Part shown: in pieces, positions 13,736-22,858 of the stretch | Position numbering within the stretch: the stretch's first letter is position 1 | Layout of the letters: every line of letters begins with the position of its first letter | Source: a virus | Length of the DNA stretch: 50,097 nt | Direction: 5' to 3' (one strand) | IMG/VR virus record: IMGVR_UViG_3300032893_000069 | Location: 1 to 50,097 of that record | Position numbers and translations under genes: made by a program | Notes under the pieces: generated by a model | The model's input: only the letters and a program-made list of their open reading frames with translations | Told to the model about the DNA's origin: nothing | Databases searched by the model: none

Positions 13736-15013
13736 GTGGCAATCTCCATTAAGGCAAATGGCGCGGTTTCCATCGAGTACGAGGGCAAATACGCCGGCCT
13801 GGATGTAGAGAATCCAGAAACCCTAATCTCCGACAAGGCTTCCCCTTCCTTCAATAACTTCATGCTGCGCAACGCGGAACTCCGCTCGCGGCCTGCTGTT
13901 ACGCAAATCTACCCCGGACCTTCCACGCAAGGGTGGGCGCTGGGCGTTACTTCCTTTGGTGACATCAACGGCACCACGCACATCGTTATGTGGGAAGGCA
14001 GCACACTCTACCAGTTCAACCCTGCTCTGCTGCCGGGGAACCCGTGGGCGACAGTGGGCACAGCGTCTCCCGGCGACATGGGACAGAACACTGTCACGTA
14101 CCGCGCATTCGCAAATCAGATTTTCTATGGCAATACAGGCTTTCAATACGTGCGCAGCGGGCGCAGCATACTCACTCCGTTTCTTGCCTATTGGGACGGA
14201 CTATCATCGGCTCCGGTGTATCAGCAGACTTACGGCGATGCCTCGACATCAAATTCCGTAGCAGGAATTTCCAAAACTGATTCACCGACAGTGGGCGGAT
14301 CGCTGCCTGGTGCTCCAACCATGACAGGGCCGCTGGACATCGGCGGCGCATACCTCGGGGAACTGAACAACTATCTAATCCTTGCCAACGTAAACGTGAA
14401 GGACGAAGGCACGGGCATCATCCGCAACTACCCAAACCTGATGTGGTGGAGCGCGAACGGCCTGCCGCTACAGTGGGACCCGACACAAAACACATCCGCT
14501 GGATTCAACGCTTTTCTGGACGTTCCGGACGTGATTACCGGACTGGCTACAATGGGCGTGGCCGGCTACTTGTTCCGCACAAACGGCATCACACAGTTTG
14601 CTCCAACCGGGAGCAGTATCTTGCCGTGGCAATTCAATCATATGTGGGCCAGCGAGCACGGCATTGGCAACGTGCTCCCGTGGTCCATCGCGCAGTACGG
14701 GCCAAACTGTGCGTTCATCTCCACAGATAACATCTACACGCTGAGCATCACTACATCGCAGCCGATTGGCGGGACAGCAAGAGACGCCATCTTCGCGGAC
14801 ATTGCAAACTCGCAATTCACGCCGTTCGCAACCATCGTGCCTTTTTTCGCAGCAGGCTACACCTACTTGACGTATCAGATTTACGTCACCGTGAACAATT
14901 TCGTGCGCCTGTACGTGTACTCTTTCGAGGATCAGAACTGGTCAACGTGGGACCTGGGACTCATCAACAGCCCCAACTATCCAGTTCTGACCTGTGCTCC
15001 AAACGTGGTGTGA
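13736..15013 (+). CDS. Beta-propeller-like neck/tail protein
   Basis: 425 residues. I start at GTG 13736 (after GAGGAAA), because a longer frame would overlap the previous gene with unrelated sequence. The protein consists of repeated beta sheets with aromatic/Gly motifs (WGVTSFGDING-like, TVTYRAFANQIFYGN, GLATMGVAGYLFRTNG), typical of the beta-propeller stopper/stabilisation proteins of short-tailed phages (P22 gp10-like role). Its place between capsid and internal virion genes fits. Assignment is by architecture only. Confidence 0.6.
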   Translation: MAISIKANGAVSIEYEGKYAGLDVENPETLISDKASPSFNNFMLRNAELRSRPAVTQIYPGPSTQGWALGVTSFGDINGTTHIVMWEGSTLYQFNPALLPGNPWATVGTASPGDMGQNTVTYRAFANQIFYGNTGFQYVRSGRSILTPFLAYWDGLSSAPVYQQTYGDASTSNSVAGISKTDSPTVGGSLPGAPTMTGPLDIGGAYLGELNNYLILANVNVKDEGTGIIRNYPNLMWWSANGLPLQWDPTQNTSAGFNAFLDVPDVITGLATMGVAGYLFRTNGITQFAPTGSSILPWQFNHMWASEHGIGNVLPWSIAQYGPNCAFISTDNIYTLSITTSQPIGGTARDAIFADIANSQFTPFATIVPFFAAGYTYLTYQIYVTVNNFVRLYVYSFEDQNWSTWDLGLINSPNYPVLTCAPNVV

Positions 15014-15014
15014 T

Positions 15015-15983
15015 ATGCCGATACCTAAGAATCCAACCATCGGCTCCATCAGTCCCACATCAGGGATTGCGGGAACGCACGTAACCATCAACGGAAATAA
15101 CTTCACCGCCTACGGCCAAGCCTACGTCACATTCAATGGGGTAGGGGCAGCATTCCTCTCGCAGAACAACACAAGCATGGTGGTAACTGCTCCGGTGGGC
15201 GGAACCACGGGTCCTGTGGTCGTGCACAACGCCTACGGGAGTAGCGGCGGCATCACCTTCACGTATTTGACGCTTTCCCCGCCTACCATCTCAGGGCTAA
15301 GCCCAAGCTCGGGAAATCCTGGGCAGTTGGTAGGCATCACGGGGACAAACTTTGGGGCCACACAGGGAACAAGCACAGTCACGTTTAACGGTGTTGTGGC
15401 TGCTATCGTGTCTTGGTCCTCGACAAGCATTTCCGCCGTAGTGCCATCTACTGCCACTACAGGGCCGGTGGTTGTGACCGTTGGCGGAGTAGCCAGCAAC
15501 TCTTCTACGTTCACAATCTCCACGCCTTCTAATGGCGGAGTGAGTGGGCCGCTGGGCTTGCTGCTGATTCCCGCGCAAAACGGCGGAACGCCAAACGTGT
15601 TCACGCTGGACCCGACAAACTTCAATGATCCTGCAAACGGCAGCTACTACTACTGGAAAGTAGAGGACGGGATTGCAGGCCGCGTGATGACGATCAACCG
15701 CGTAATTCTGTCTTACCGGGATCTGGGCGTAGCGACAATCACGGTGGGGCTGAACGGGGTATCAGGCGAGAAGGACTCGAACAACGCAGATACGCCAGTG
15801 TCCAACTCGCAGCAGATCGTCATTGGTACCGTGGCAGCATCGCAAAAGATTTGCACGATAGTTCTTGGCCTTGCGCTGACAGGGTGTAACCTGCAAGCGA
15901 GTGTGACGCGAGCGCCGAACGCTGGGCCAGTGTCTATCACGAAACTTCGGATGGAAGGGAAGATAGAGGACACAACGTACTGA
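15015..15983 (+). CDS. IPT/TIG-domain virion protein
   Basis: 322 residues; start ATG 15015 after TGAT. Two IPT/TIG Ig-like domains: residues about 6-90 (PTIGSISPTSGIAGTHVTI) and about 93-173 (PTISGLSPSSGNPGQLVGI). The C-terminal part has a different beta fold. IPT domains mediate surface binding and are abundant in Acidobacteriota-type secreted proteins. In phages they usually decorate tails or capsids and may bind host glycans. No signal peptide here, unlike the later tail genes. Confidence 0.75.
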   Translation: MPIPKNPTIGSISPTSGIAGTHVTINGNNFTAYGQAYVTFNGVGAAFLSQNNTSMVVTAPVGGTTGPVVVHNAYGSSGGITFTYLTLSPPTISGLSPSSGNPGQLVGITGTNFGATQGTSTVTFNGVVAAIVSWSSTSISAVVPSTATTGPVVVTVGGVASNSSTFTISTPSNGGVSGPLGLLLIPAQNGGTPNVFTLDPTNFNDPANGSYYYWKVEDGIAGRVMTINRVILSYRDLGVATITVGLNGVSGEKDSNNADTPVSNSQQIVIGTVAASQKICTIVLGLALTGCNLQASVTRAPNAGPVSITKLRMEGKIEDTTY

Positions 15984-15984
15984 T

Positions 15985-16335
15985 ATGCGCGCACAACCGA
16001 CGATTCTCGGAAGCCCACGGAATCCACTGGACATTACGCGGTGGATTGAGCGCCTTGCGCTGGTGCTGAATACCAACGTGTCGTTTGGCTCCACGATGAG
16101 CAACCAAGACGGCGACATAAACATCAGTTGCGCAAAATTTCAAGGAACCTCACCGGGGTCCGCAAACACAGATTTTACGCTGGCGCACAGTTTAGGAAGA
16201 ATTCCCAATACGATAGTTGGGCAGGATACGAACAATGGCGGCTTGGTCTACCGGGGTTCTGTGGCGTGGTCGAAAACCCATGTGACATTCCGCTGTACTA
16301 CGGCGTCCGCCACGTATAACATCATCGTGAGCTAG
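15985..16335 (+). CDS. Small structural protein
   Basis: 116 residues; ATG 15985 just after the previous stop. A Trp/Arg helix near the N-terminus, then a beta-rich C-terminal half (FTLAHSLGRIPNTIVG, VTFRCTTASATYNIIVS). This looks like the small receptor/adapter-tip proteins of phage tails, but no signature confirms it. Confidence 0.55.
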   Translation: MRAQPTILGSPRNPLDITRWIERLALVLNTNVSFGSTMSNQDGDINISCAKFQGTSPGSANTDFTLAHSLGRIPNTIVGQDTNNGGLVYRGSVAWSKTHVTFRCTTASATYNIIVS

Positions 16336-16345
16336 GAGAAAAAGC

Positions 16346-16756
16346 GTGTCTACTCCAAACCTAAACGTCCTGCTGAGCGCAAGCCTAGCGACCTACGACA
16401 ACACGCAGGCAAACACGCCGCTGCTTGCCAAGCTGTCCGCTGGCAACCCTACCTTTGGCGCAACGACAGACTTCTACAACGAGTTTTTGCAGGCTACCGT
16501 GGGCGGAGTAACGCCTAGCCTTCCGGCTGCGACGTGCTACGTCTGCTGGATTCGCAACCGATCCACGGTAACATCGCCAATATACGTGCAGGTTGGAATC
16601 ACTTTCGTCTCGCCGGGGAATGCGAGCATCTTCACGCTCGGGCCGGGAGACTTGTTTGTGTACGATGCAGCGTCGAAACTCACGGGCGGATACACTGCCC
16701 TGACGCTAACCGGACTTTCGAGCACGTGTCCCGTGGAAGTTTACTTGGCAGGGTGA
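16346..16756 (+). CDS. Small beta-rich structural protein
   Basis: 136 residues from GTG 16346 with AGGAG upstream. All-beta composition (Thr, Val, Gly, Ser-rich), ending in a strand pair (CPVEVYLAG). Possibly a decoration or tail-associated protein. No family recognised. Confidence 0.55.
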   Translation: MSTPNLNVLLSASLATYDNTQANTPLLAKLSAGNPTFGATTDFYNEFLQATVGGVTPSLPAATCYVCWIRNRSTVTSPIYVQVGITFVSPGNASIFTLGPGDLFVYDAASKLTGGYTALTLTGLSSTCPVEVYLAG

Positions 16757-16760
16757 AAAC

Positions 16761-17546
16761 GTGGCCAGCGCACCCCCAGCATCAACGAACATCACCATTC
16801 AGGACCTCATCACTGAGGTTCAAGGGTGGTTGCAGAATCGGCAGGATGCGAGCGAGTCGCAGACCAATGCAACCATGCGGCCTTCGTTCTGGCTCAAGCG
16901 TGCCTTGCAAGAACTGACCGCGAACTACGAGTTTGAAGAACTGAAAGTTAGCGGACCAGTTGTAAACATTGGACCCAATCTCGGTTTTGAAGGGTCCAAC
17001 TACGCCTACCAAGTTTCTTACTTTCTGAACCCCGGCGACGATGTGACGCTGACGTTCGACCCAGTAATCTTCCTGTCTCCTGCACAAGCACAGCAAGCAG
17101 GCATCGCTACAAGCACGGCAAATGTCGTGGGCTATTCGATGGATTTTGTTGATATGAAGGCAATCCAACCGCTCCTCTTTATTCCGGGAGGGGTACCCTT
17201 CAAGTACTGTAGGCACGGGAATCAACTGCTATTCGGCACTCAACCGGGGAGTATTTATCAAGTCTACTTGCCCTATCAGGTACGGCATCCGTTTGACGAC
17301 GACAATCTGACTTCTTCTCCGGTTTTACTTCCTTCCGACTGGCATGAAATTGCAGTTATTGCAGCCGCGGAGCGCGGAGCAGTAAAATTGAGGTGGAATG
17401 ACCAAAGCTCGTATTTGCACAACATTTTGTATGGCGATCCCGAGGACCCGGAAAAGCCGGGGTTGATTGCAAAACACCTGCTGCAACCGGAGCGTGACCG
17501 CCGATTGAGTCCGATGATGTTGCAAGTCGGGTATTCGAGGTACTGA
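16761..17546 (+). CDS. Head-tail adaptor-like protein
   Basis: 261 residues from GTG 16761. N-terminal helices (IQDLITEVQGWLQNRQDA, FWLKRALQEL), then a beta domain, then a helix and acidic C-terminus (DWHEIAVIAAAERGAVKLRW). The pattern of early helices, a central sheet and a 'LP.DWHE' entry to a C-terminal helix is seen in adaptor/neck proteins of podoviruses. It ends directly at an HNH gene (stop followed by ATG). Confidence 0.55.
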   Translation: MASAPPASTNITIQDLITEVQGWLQNRQDASESQTNATMRPSFWLKRALQELTANYEFEELKVSGPVVNIGPNLGFEGSNYAYQVSYFLNPGDDVTLTFDPVIFLSPAQAQQAGIATSTANVVGYSMDFVDMKAIQPLLFIPGGVPFKYCRHGNQLLFGTQPGSIYQVYLPYQVRHPFDDDNLTSSPVLLPSDWHEIAVIAAAERGAVKLRWNDQSSYLHNILYGDPEDPEKPGLIAKHLLQPERDRRLSPMMLQVGYSRY

Positions 17547-18020
17547 ATGAGGCCAACTACACAAGAAGAAAAATTCTGGCGTCACGTCGATAAGAAGGGG
17601 ACTGACGAGTGTTGGGAATGGCAAGGCTCACTCAGGAAGGGATACGGGTTTTTCAAGCATCACGAAGATGGGAGGCCGCGAAAAATTTCAGTCCACAGAT
17701 TTTCGTTTGAATTGCATAAAGGGAAAATGGATGCTGGAAAACAGTGCTGCCATACCTGTGACAACCCGAAGTGCGTTAATCCCCGCCATCTTTTTGAGGG
17801 GACAGGGATGGACAACGTTCGAGATGCGATGGAGAAGGGACGTAGGACGCAGAATGGCGAATTGAACAAAAGCAGGAAACTTGACCCTGCTAAGATTAGG
17901 GGAATTAGGCTCTACAGGCGGCAAAAATACACGCAACAAAACATCGCCCAGAGGTATAATGTGTCCGTTGCGTTGATTGGCCAGATACTTCGTGGGAAAA
18001 TCTGGACGCATGTGAGGTAA
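17547..18020 (+). CDS. HNH_3-type endonuclease
   Basis: 157 residues. The HNH core reads CWEWQGSLRKGYG, VHRFSFELHKG, CCHTCDNPKCVNPRHLFEGT, the classical AP2/HNH_3 layout; a C-terminal helix-turn-helix (TQQNIAQRYNVSVALIGQIL) follows. Inserted between adaptor and internal-virion genes without disturbing either. Likely homing. Confidence 0.88.
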   Translation: MRPTTQEEKFWRHVDKKGTDECWEWQGSLRKGYGFFKHHEDGRPRKISVHRFSFELHKGKMDAGKQCCHTCDNPKCVNPRHLFEGTGMDNVRDAMEKGRRTQNGELNKSRKLDPAKIRGIRLYRRQKYTQQNIAQRYNVSVALIGQILRGKIWTHVR

Positions 18021-18022
18021 TT

Positions 18023-18829
18023 ATGGCGGGAATAGCAAATCCAGTCTTGGCCATGCAAAATCCGAACTACGCTGCCCTTCTGCCGAACCGCAACCCCACT
18101 GGCGGCGCGGGAGCACCTACGGCGTCTACAGTGCCTTCCATCGGTTCCAGCAGCGGAGCGAACCCCGTGCTGCCTGCTACTAATATTCCCAGCGGAGCGC
18201 CGGCAACAAACGCCTACGACCCTACCAGCGTAATCCCTTCGTTCGGTGCGAACTCTGGACCGTACACGTCAACGAATTTGGCAAGCAGCGGATCGGGCGG
18301 AGCATCCCCTGTTGGCAGTTTTGCGAATCTCTCACCCAGCCAGATTGCGAGCGCACAGCGCGACCTCAACCGGACCTACGGTGAAGGGCTTGGGAACATG
18401 ATTATGTCGTTCTTGCAGGGCGGCGCGGGATTCAACCAGCAGGCTATCAATAACCTGTTCGCGGCCTTGCAGCCGGGAATCAACCGGGGCGAGGAAGATT
18501 TAATGCAGCAGTTCTCCACCAGCGGGAACCGCTTTAGCAGTGGAGCACAAATCGGGTTGGCCGATTATCTGTCTCAGGTGAACCTTAACGAAGGGCAGAT
18601 TGAAGCACAGATGTATGAAACATCGGTGCAAGACTACATCAATACGCTGATGGATGTAGCGAACAAGAACATGAACCGGAAGGCCGCTGAACCAAGCCTT
18701 TTTGAAAAAATAGTTAGCCCCCTTGTTGATATTACGGGTGGCGGCGGAGGCGGCGGGTCAAGCAGTGGCGGAGGCGGTGGGATAGGGCAATCGCTGATGG
18801 AAATTGTAAGCAGCTTGGCTCTGGCATAG
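18023..18829 (+). CDS. Internal virion / ejection-like protein
   Basis: 268 residues, ribosome-binding site GAGG before ATG 18023. The first 100 residues are Pro/Gly/Ser/Asn-rich and disordered, then a helical part (SQIASAQRDLNRTYGEG, LGLADYLSQVNLNEGQIEAQ), then a Gly8/Gly5-rich C-terminus. The combination of a disordered N-terminus and amphipathic helices is usual for proteins ejected with the DNA. By position it is the first of three candidates. Confidence 0.5.
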   Translation: MAGIANPVLAMQNPNYAALLPNRNPTGGAGAPTASTVPSIGSSSGANPVLPATNIPSGAPATNAYDPTSVIPSFGANSGPYTSTNLASSGSGGASPVGSFANLSPSQIASAQRDLNRTYGEGLGNMIMSFLQGGAGFNQQAINNLFAALQPGINRGEEDLMQQFSTSGNRFSSGAQIGLADYLSQVNLNEGQIEAQMYETSVQDYINTLMDVANKNMNRKAAEPSLFEKIVSPLVDITGGGGGGGSSSGGGGGIGQSLMEIVSSLALA

Positions 18830-18833
18830 GATT

Positions 18834-20618
18834 ATGGAAACACAGGCACAGGTACCACAAGTCGGCGGAATGACCACACCTTCTTTTTCGGGTGCTCCAG
18901 TTCCGGGTGTGCCTGCTGCACAGCAGGACCCGAACGCGAAAGCACAGCAGATTCTTGAGATGTTGAAGCAGGTTGCGCAGCGCAAGCAGGTGGCAAATAC
19001 CGCTGTCCCATCCGCAATCCCGGCAGGTGGCGATATGCAGGCCGCACGCAGTCTTGGCATGAATACCGCATGGCCTAGCGCGTGGAGCCACACGCGGGCG
19101 CTAGCGATGATTGGTGCTGGAATCAAGAATGCGGTGAAACAGCAAAAAGAAAATCAACTGCTCAAGGCGGAAGGCGACTGGACTTATTTGCAATCTTCGC
19201 TGAACGAACTTTATTCCGCACAACAGAGCGGCGACCCGGAAGCAATCAAGGCGGCACAGGCAAAAGTGGATGTTACACTGACCGACCCGAAGAAGCTAAA
19301 GAACATGGCGAAGGCGCTGAACCAAGACTGGCTCAACCCGGAAAAGACCACGGTGTACGGCGAGGCGCTGAAAAAGGTTACGGCGAAGCAGCAGCAGGCC
19401 GATGCGCAGAACCAGCAGAAGCAGGTGGCGGCACAGAAGCTCAAGCAGATGTTTATGAAGGTGCTTGGCGAGAAACAGAAGTTGCAACTCTCGCTGGACG
19501 AACAGAAGCGCATGGCTGCGGAGATCCAGGCGAAGGCTCCGACGACGCAGGGCGCACTTGACCCGAAGGTTGCTGCGGAGACGATGCGGGCAGAAGCGGA
19601 GTTGATTAAGGCGGTAAAGTCCAGTCCTGAAAAGTATAAATTCCAAGCTGTTAAGGACAAGGATGGTAGCGAAAAAATTGTTGCGCTCGATCAGACGGAC
19701 CCGACAAAGCCTTACATTGAAGTTAAGTCATCTTCCGGTGAAAAGGTTACGCCGGGGGGCAAGCATTACCAAAACGAAGGGAAATTGGAAATTGTAAATG
19801 GCATCCCCACTGGCCGTGTGATGCACGGCGGGCAATATATCAGGCCGGGGCAATCGGGCTACACCCCAGACGATAAGGCGGCTGTTGACCTTGCCATGAA
19901 TGCGCAGGGCTTGGGAGACAAAGAAAAGGAAAAACTGGCTTCTATTCGCGGCGCTTCGTATGCGGCCTCGCGTGCGGCCAACACTCCCATCGCTGTCACG
20001 GACAATGAAACCGGGGAGTCCACTTATGCAACCATGCTGGACGTGGCGCGAAATCCCAGCAAGTACGTAGCTCCTGGAGAATCTGAGAAGATCGCAGCGC
20101 GTGATTCCGTGCATCGCAGTTTGACCGCAAACTTTGGCGCACTTGGCAAGGACTTGGACAAACTGCCAAACGGCCTCGACACAGAGACGCAGGCGACAGT
20201 TGCTCTCGCCTTGCGCAGCGACAACCCCGGAGTGTTGGAAACGCTTTTGGTGAACAAAGTGAAGCAGGGAGCACCTGATGAAGTGCTTCGCTACATCACC
20301 GACATGAAGGCGATGCAGGAAGATATTCTTGTGCTTCGCAACGTTGGCGGCATGGGACAGGGTTCCGACATGATGCGCGCAGCCATGATGAGATTGATTC
20401 CCGGCCCCGGCTCCAGTTCTGTCAAGGAAGCAAAGATGCAGATGGAAGCGGCGCAGCGCACGTCTGAGAGTTTGTTCAAGGGACGGCCCGAAGCGAAGTT
20501 TTCCAACAAGGATGGCGACGCTGCTGGCGGCATGGAAACAAAGACTTACAATGGCGCGGTGTATCAGCGGAAGAAGGGTTCCAACGATCCGTGGACTTTG
20601 CAGCCTAAGCCTAAATAA
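18834..20618 (+). CDS. Large internal virion protein candidate
   Basis: 594 residues, highly helical and rich in Gln, Lys, Ala. Residues about 130-260 are coiled coil (KKVTAKQQQADAQNQQKQV). A hydrophobic patch (TRALAMIGAGIKNAV, about 87-101) could insert into membranes. No enzymatic motif. Fits ejection proteins of podoviruses, which assemble inside the capsid and form a conduit through the envelope. A tape-measure role is less likely because no tail-tube genes are near. Confidence 0.5.
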   Translation: METQAQVPQVGGMTTPSFSGAPVPGVPAAQQDPNAKAQQILEMLKQVAQRKQVANTAVPSAIPAGGDMQAARSLGMNTAWPSAWSHTRALAMIGAGIKNAVKQQKENQLLKAEGDWTYLQSSLNELYSAQQSGDPEAIKAAQAKVDVTLTDPKKLKNMAKALNQDWLNPEKTTVYGEALKKVTAKQQQADAQNQQKQVAAQKLKQMFMKVLGEKQKLQLSLDEQKRMAAEIQAKAPTTQGALDPKVAAETMRAEAELIKAVKSSPEKYKFQAVKDKDGSEKIVALDQTDPTKPYIEVKSSSGEKVTPGGKHYQNEGKLEIVNGIPTGRVMHGGQYIRPGQSGYTPDDKAAVDLAMNAQGLGDKEKEKLASIRGASYAASRAANTPIAVTDNETGESTYATMLDVARNPSKYVAPGESEKIAARDSVHRSLTANFGALGKDLDKLPNGLDTETQATVALALRSDNPGVLETLLVNKVKQGAPDEVLRYITDMKAMQEDILVLRNVGGMGQGSDMMRAAMMRLIPGPGSSSVKEAKMQMEAAQRTSESLFKGRPEAKFSNKDGDAAGGMETKTYNGAVYQRKKGSNDPWTLQPKPK

Positions 20619-22517
20619 ATGCCGAACGATACTCCCAAGACGCTGCCGCCTGACTTCTTTCAGAAGCAGGCTACGGAAACGCCGCAAACGCTTCCACCGG
20701 ACTTTTTTTCTTCAAAAGCAGCAGCAGTTGAAACACCTGACCCGACAAAACCCGACCCCACGGCAACTGGGTTAATGAAAGAGTACGATTCAAAAGTAGC
20801 GACGCCTTACAGAATGGAGCAATGGCTACCCATACCTGGGTTAATGGGTGGGCCGCATCCTAATCCGACGCAAGCACAAGAAGATTACGTCAATAAGCGA
20901 TTGCCGATGGTGGACCCATACATTCATGGCGTTCGCAGGAACGTGGCTGAACTTGCTGGTGGGATGGCGGGCGGAGAATTTTTCGCAGGAGCATCCAAAG
21001 GATTGCCGTGGCTCATGCGGTTGCTCGCTTCTTCGTCGGGAGCTGGTGCCGGTATGGGAGTAGGTGGTCTGGTTACTGGAGAAAAACCTAAAGAAGCACT
21101 GCATGATGCTGCCGTTGGAACGCTATTCACTGGCGCTGCGGAAGGCGCAACTGCTGGAGTTTTGAAAGCAACAGAAAAAGTGGCTGGGTCTAAACTCGTT
21201 AAGGAAGTTTTGAAAAGCAAGGTAACCCAGTTAGAGGAAAAACACGCAGCGGAAGCCGCGCAAATCAAGGCCGACTACGATAAAGAACTGGCCGCCCATC
21301 AAGAAGAAGTGTCTAAAATTCAGAAAGTAAACGAACAGAAGATGGCGGAGCACCAAGAGAGATTAAACCGAATTGAGCAACGCTATCAAAAGAAAGTTGC
21401 GGAGCATCAGGCAAAGGTGCAAGAAGCAGACTTGGAATACAAAAAGCGCGTCGAAGAACACAAGCAAAAGGTTGCCGACGTAAAACGAGACTATGCGCAA
21501 AAATTGGCACAGCATGAGAAGGCAACTAAGGATGTGTCTGTAAAACAATCGCAAGCGCAAGCAAAGCAGGGGTTGGCCTTAGAGCATCAAAATGAAATGG
21601 CTGGACTGGTCAAAGAAAATCTGGAACTTACCAAAGAGAAAATCAACAAAGAACTTGGTGCGGAATTTGATGCAGTGAACGACGCAGTACAAAAAAGAAA
21701 TCCAACGGTCAAGGTTGCCAATGCGGAGCGCGAAGCGCGTGGCCATCTTTACAATCCCGACAGCGTGGCAGCGTTCAACAATATAATGGAGAATGTGTCA
21801 GGGAAGTTGAAAATGACCGACTTCGGTATTCTACGTAAAGCATATTCTAATTTGAATGAAATCCTCTATGGAAACAGGGAATTGCCTCCCGATCTTTATC
21901 AAGCGGTGAAAGTCGTTAGAGACTCACTCGGCAAGGACTTGCAGGCGGCGGCGAATAAAGTTGGGCTTGGCGGGAAATATAGCAAGGTGATGGCCGATTA
22001 CGGAGATTTTAAGGATGTGTGGGATGATACTTCCGCAATCGCTAAAGGTGGTTCGCCCATCCGAAAAGTTCTTGACGCAAAAGATCCCGCTTATGTGATT
22101 GACCAATTCAAGGGAAAAGCGGGGGACCGTTTAGTAGATGACATCGGGAAGTATGCAAAATATGGAGGGGACAAGGCCCTCGCTGGTCAGCTAAAAGGCT
22201 TTATTGAAAAAGTGGAATCGTTTCCATCCACTGCGCCGGAATTGCCGAAAGCGCCATCCCGTCCGTCGTTTCCTAAAGAGCCGGAACGGGGCGCAGCACC
22301 GAAAGCACCAGAGGCTCCGTATAAGCCAAAAGCGCCAACACTTAGGGATATACCAAAGGCTCCAGAACCTCCGCAACTCACGCCATTTGACCGTGAAGCG
22401 GTGGCACGGGCGATTCTTGCAGACCGTATCAAGAAAGCGATTATGTACGGCGGCGCGGCGGCGGGCGGCGGATATTTGTACGAACTTCTGGGGAAAAAAA
22501 CTCCCCCTGTACCCTAA
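20619..22517 (+). CDS. Large internal virion protein with coiled coil
   Basis: 632 residues, starting directly after the previous stop. N-terminus with two copies of a TLPPDFF motif (about 9-15 and 24-30). A Gly/Ala-rich hydrophobic region (about 110-165) suggests membrane interaction. A long heptad coiled coil follows (about 190-320, rich in Lys, Glu, Gln). The C-terminus is Pro/Lys-rich (KAPEPPQ) and ends in a Gly-rich hydrophobic segment. Consistent with an ejection protein; sequence evidence is compositional. Confidence 0.5.
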   Translation: MPNDTPKTLPPDFFQKQATETPQTLPPDFFSSKAAAVETPDPTKPDPTATGLMKEYDSKVATPYRMEQWLPIPGLMGGPHPNPTQAQEDYVNKRLPMVDPYIHGVRRNVAELAGGMAGGEFFAGASKGLPWLMRLLASSSGAGAGMGVGGLVTGEKPKEALHDAAVGTLFTGAAEGATAGVLKATEKVAGSKLVKEVLKSKVTQLEEKHAAEAAQIKADYDKELAAHQEEVSKIQKVNEQKMAEHQERLNRIEQRYQKKVAEHQAKVQEADLEYKKRVEEHKQKVADVKRDYAQKLAQHEKATKDVSVKQSQAQAKQGLALEHQNEMAGLVKENLELTKEKINKELGAEFDAVNDAVQKRNPTVKVANAEREARGHLYNPDSVAAFNNIMENVSGKLKMTDFGILRKAYSNLNEILYGNRELPPDLYQAVKVVRDSLGKDLQAAANKVGLGGKYSKVMADYGDFKDVWDDTSAIAKGGSPIRKVLDAKDPAYVIDQFKGKAGDRLVDDIGKYAKYGGDKALAGQLKGFIEKVESFPSTAPELPKAPSRPSFPKEPERGAAPKAPEAPYKPKAPTLRDIPKAPEPPQLTPFDREAVARAILADRIKKAIMYGGAAAGGGYLYELLGKKTPPVP

Positions 22518-22567
22518 CTTTGTGGTACGTTAAGGTCTGCATGCGGTAAGGTTGAGTGAACTGGGCA

Positions 22568-22595
22568 GCGGGGTACGATGGCGACCGTGCCCCGC
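22568..22595 (+). terminator. GC-rich hairpin, possible terminator or processing site
   Basis: GCGGGGTACG (22568-22577), 8-base loop, CGTGCCCCGC (22586-22595): a 10-bp stem with one wobble, followed by GAAATTTT. The T-run is short, so termination is probably partial. It lies 20 bases before the next gene's start, so it may also shape translation or protect mRNA. Confidence 0.4.
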
Positions 22596-22614
22596 GAAAT
22601 TTTAGGAGGAAACG

Positions 22615-22851
22615 ATGGGCTACTACGGACGTATGGCAGAAGCGAAAGCTGACTGCATGGCAGCGGATATTCAGATTGACGGAAACGATCCCAGCAACAC
22701 CAGTCCGGTGCTGAAAGGCTCCTCGACGGCGGGTATGGCGCCGATGCAGGGTGAGAACAAGTTCTCCCACTCGCGGACGCGGCCCAACTGGAAGGCACGC
22801 GGCGAGGTGCGGCGCACGTTCCCAACCGAAGGGGTTGGTCCGGTAAAGTAA
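22615..22851 (+). CDS. Small hydrophilic protein
   Basis: 78 residues with a strong ribosome-binding site (AGGAGGAAACG) before ATG 22615. Gly/Arg/Asp-rich, no helical core, no family recognised. The strong initiation signal suggests high expression, perhaps a minor virion protein. Confidence 0.6.
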   Translation: MGYYGRMAEAKADCMAADIQIDGNDPSNTSPVLKGSSTAGMAPMQGENKFSHSRTRPNWKARGEVRRTFPTEGVGPVK

Positions 22852-22858
22852 ATCTCTT

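Noticed and set aside
18834-22517. Tape-measure protein reading of the two long helical proteins
   Set aside because: No tail tube, tail assembly chaperone or baseplate genes are near; the spike and propeller context fits a short tail.
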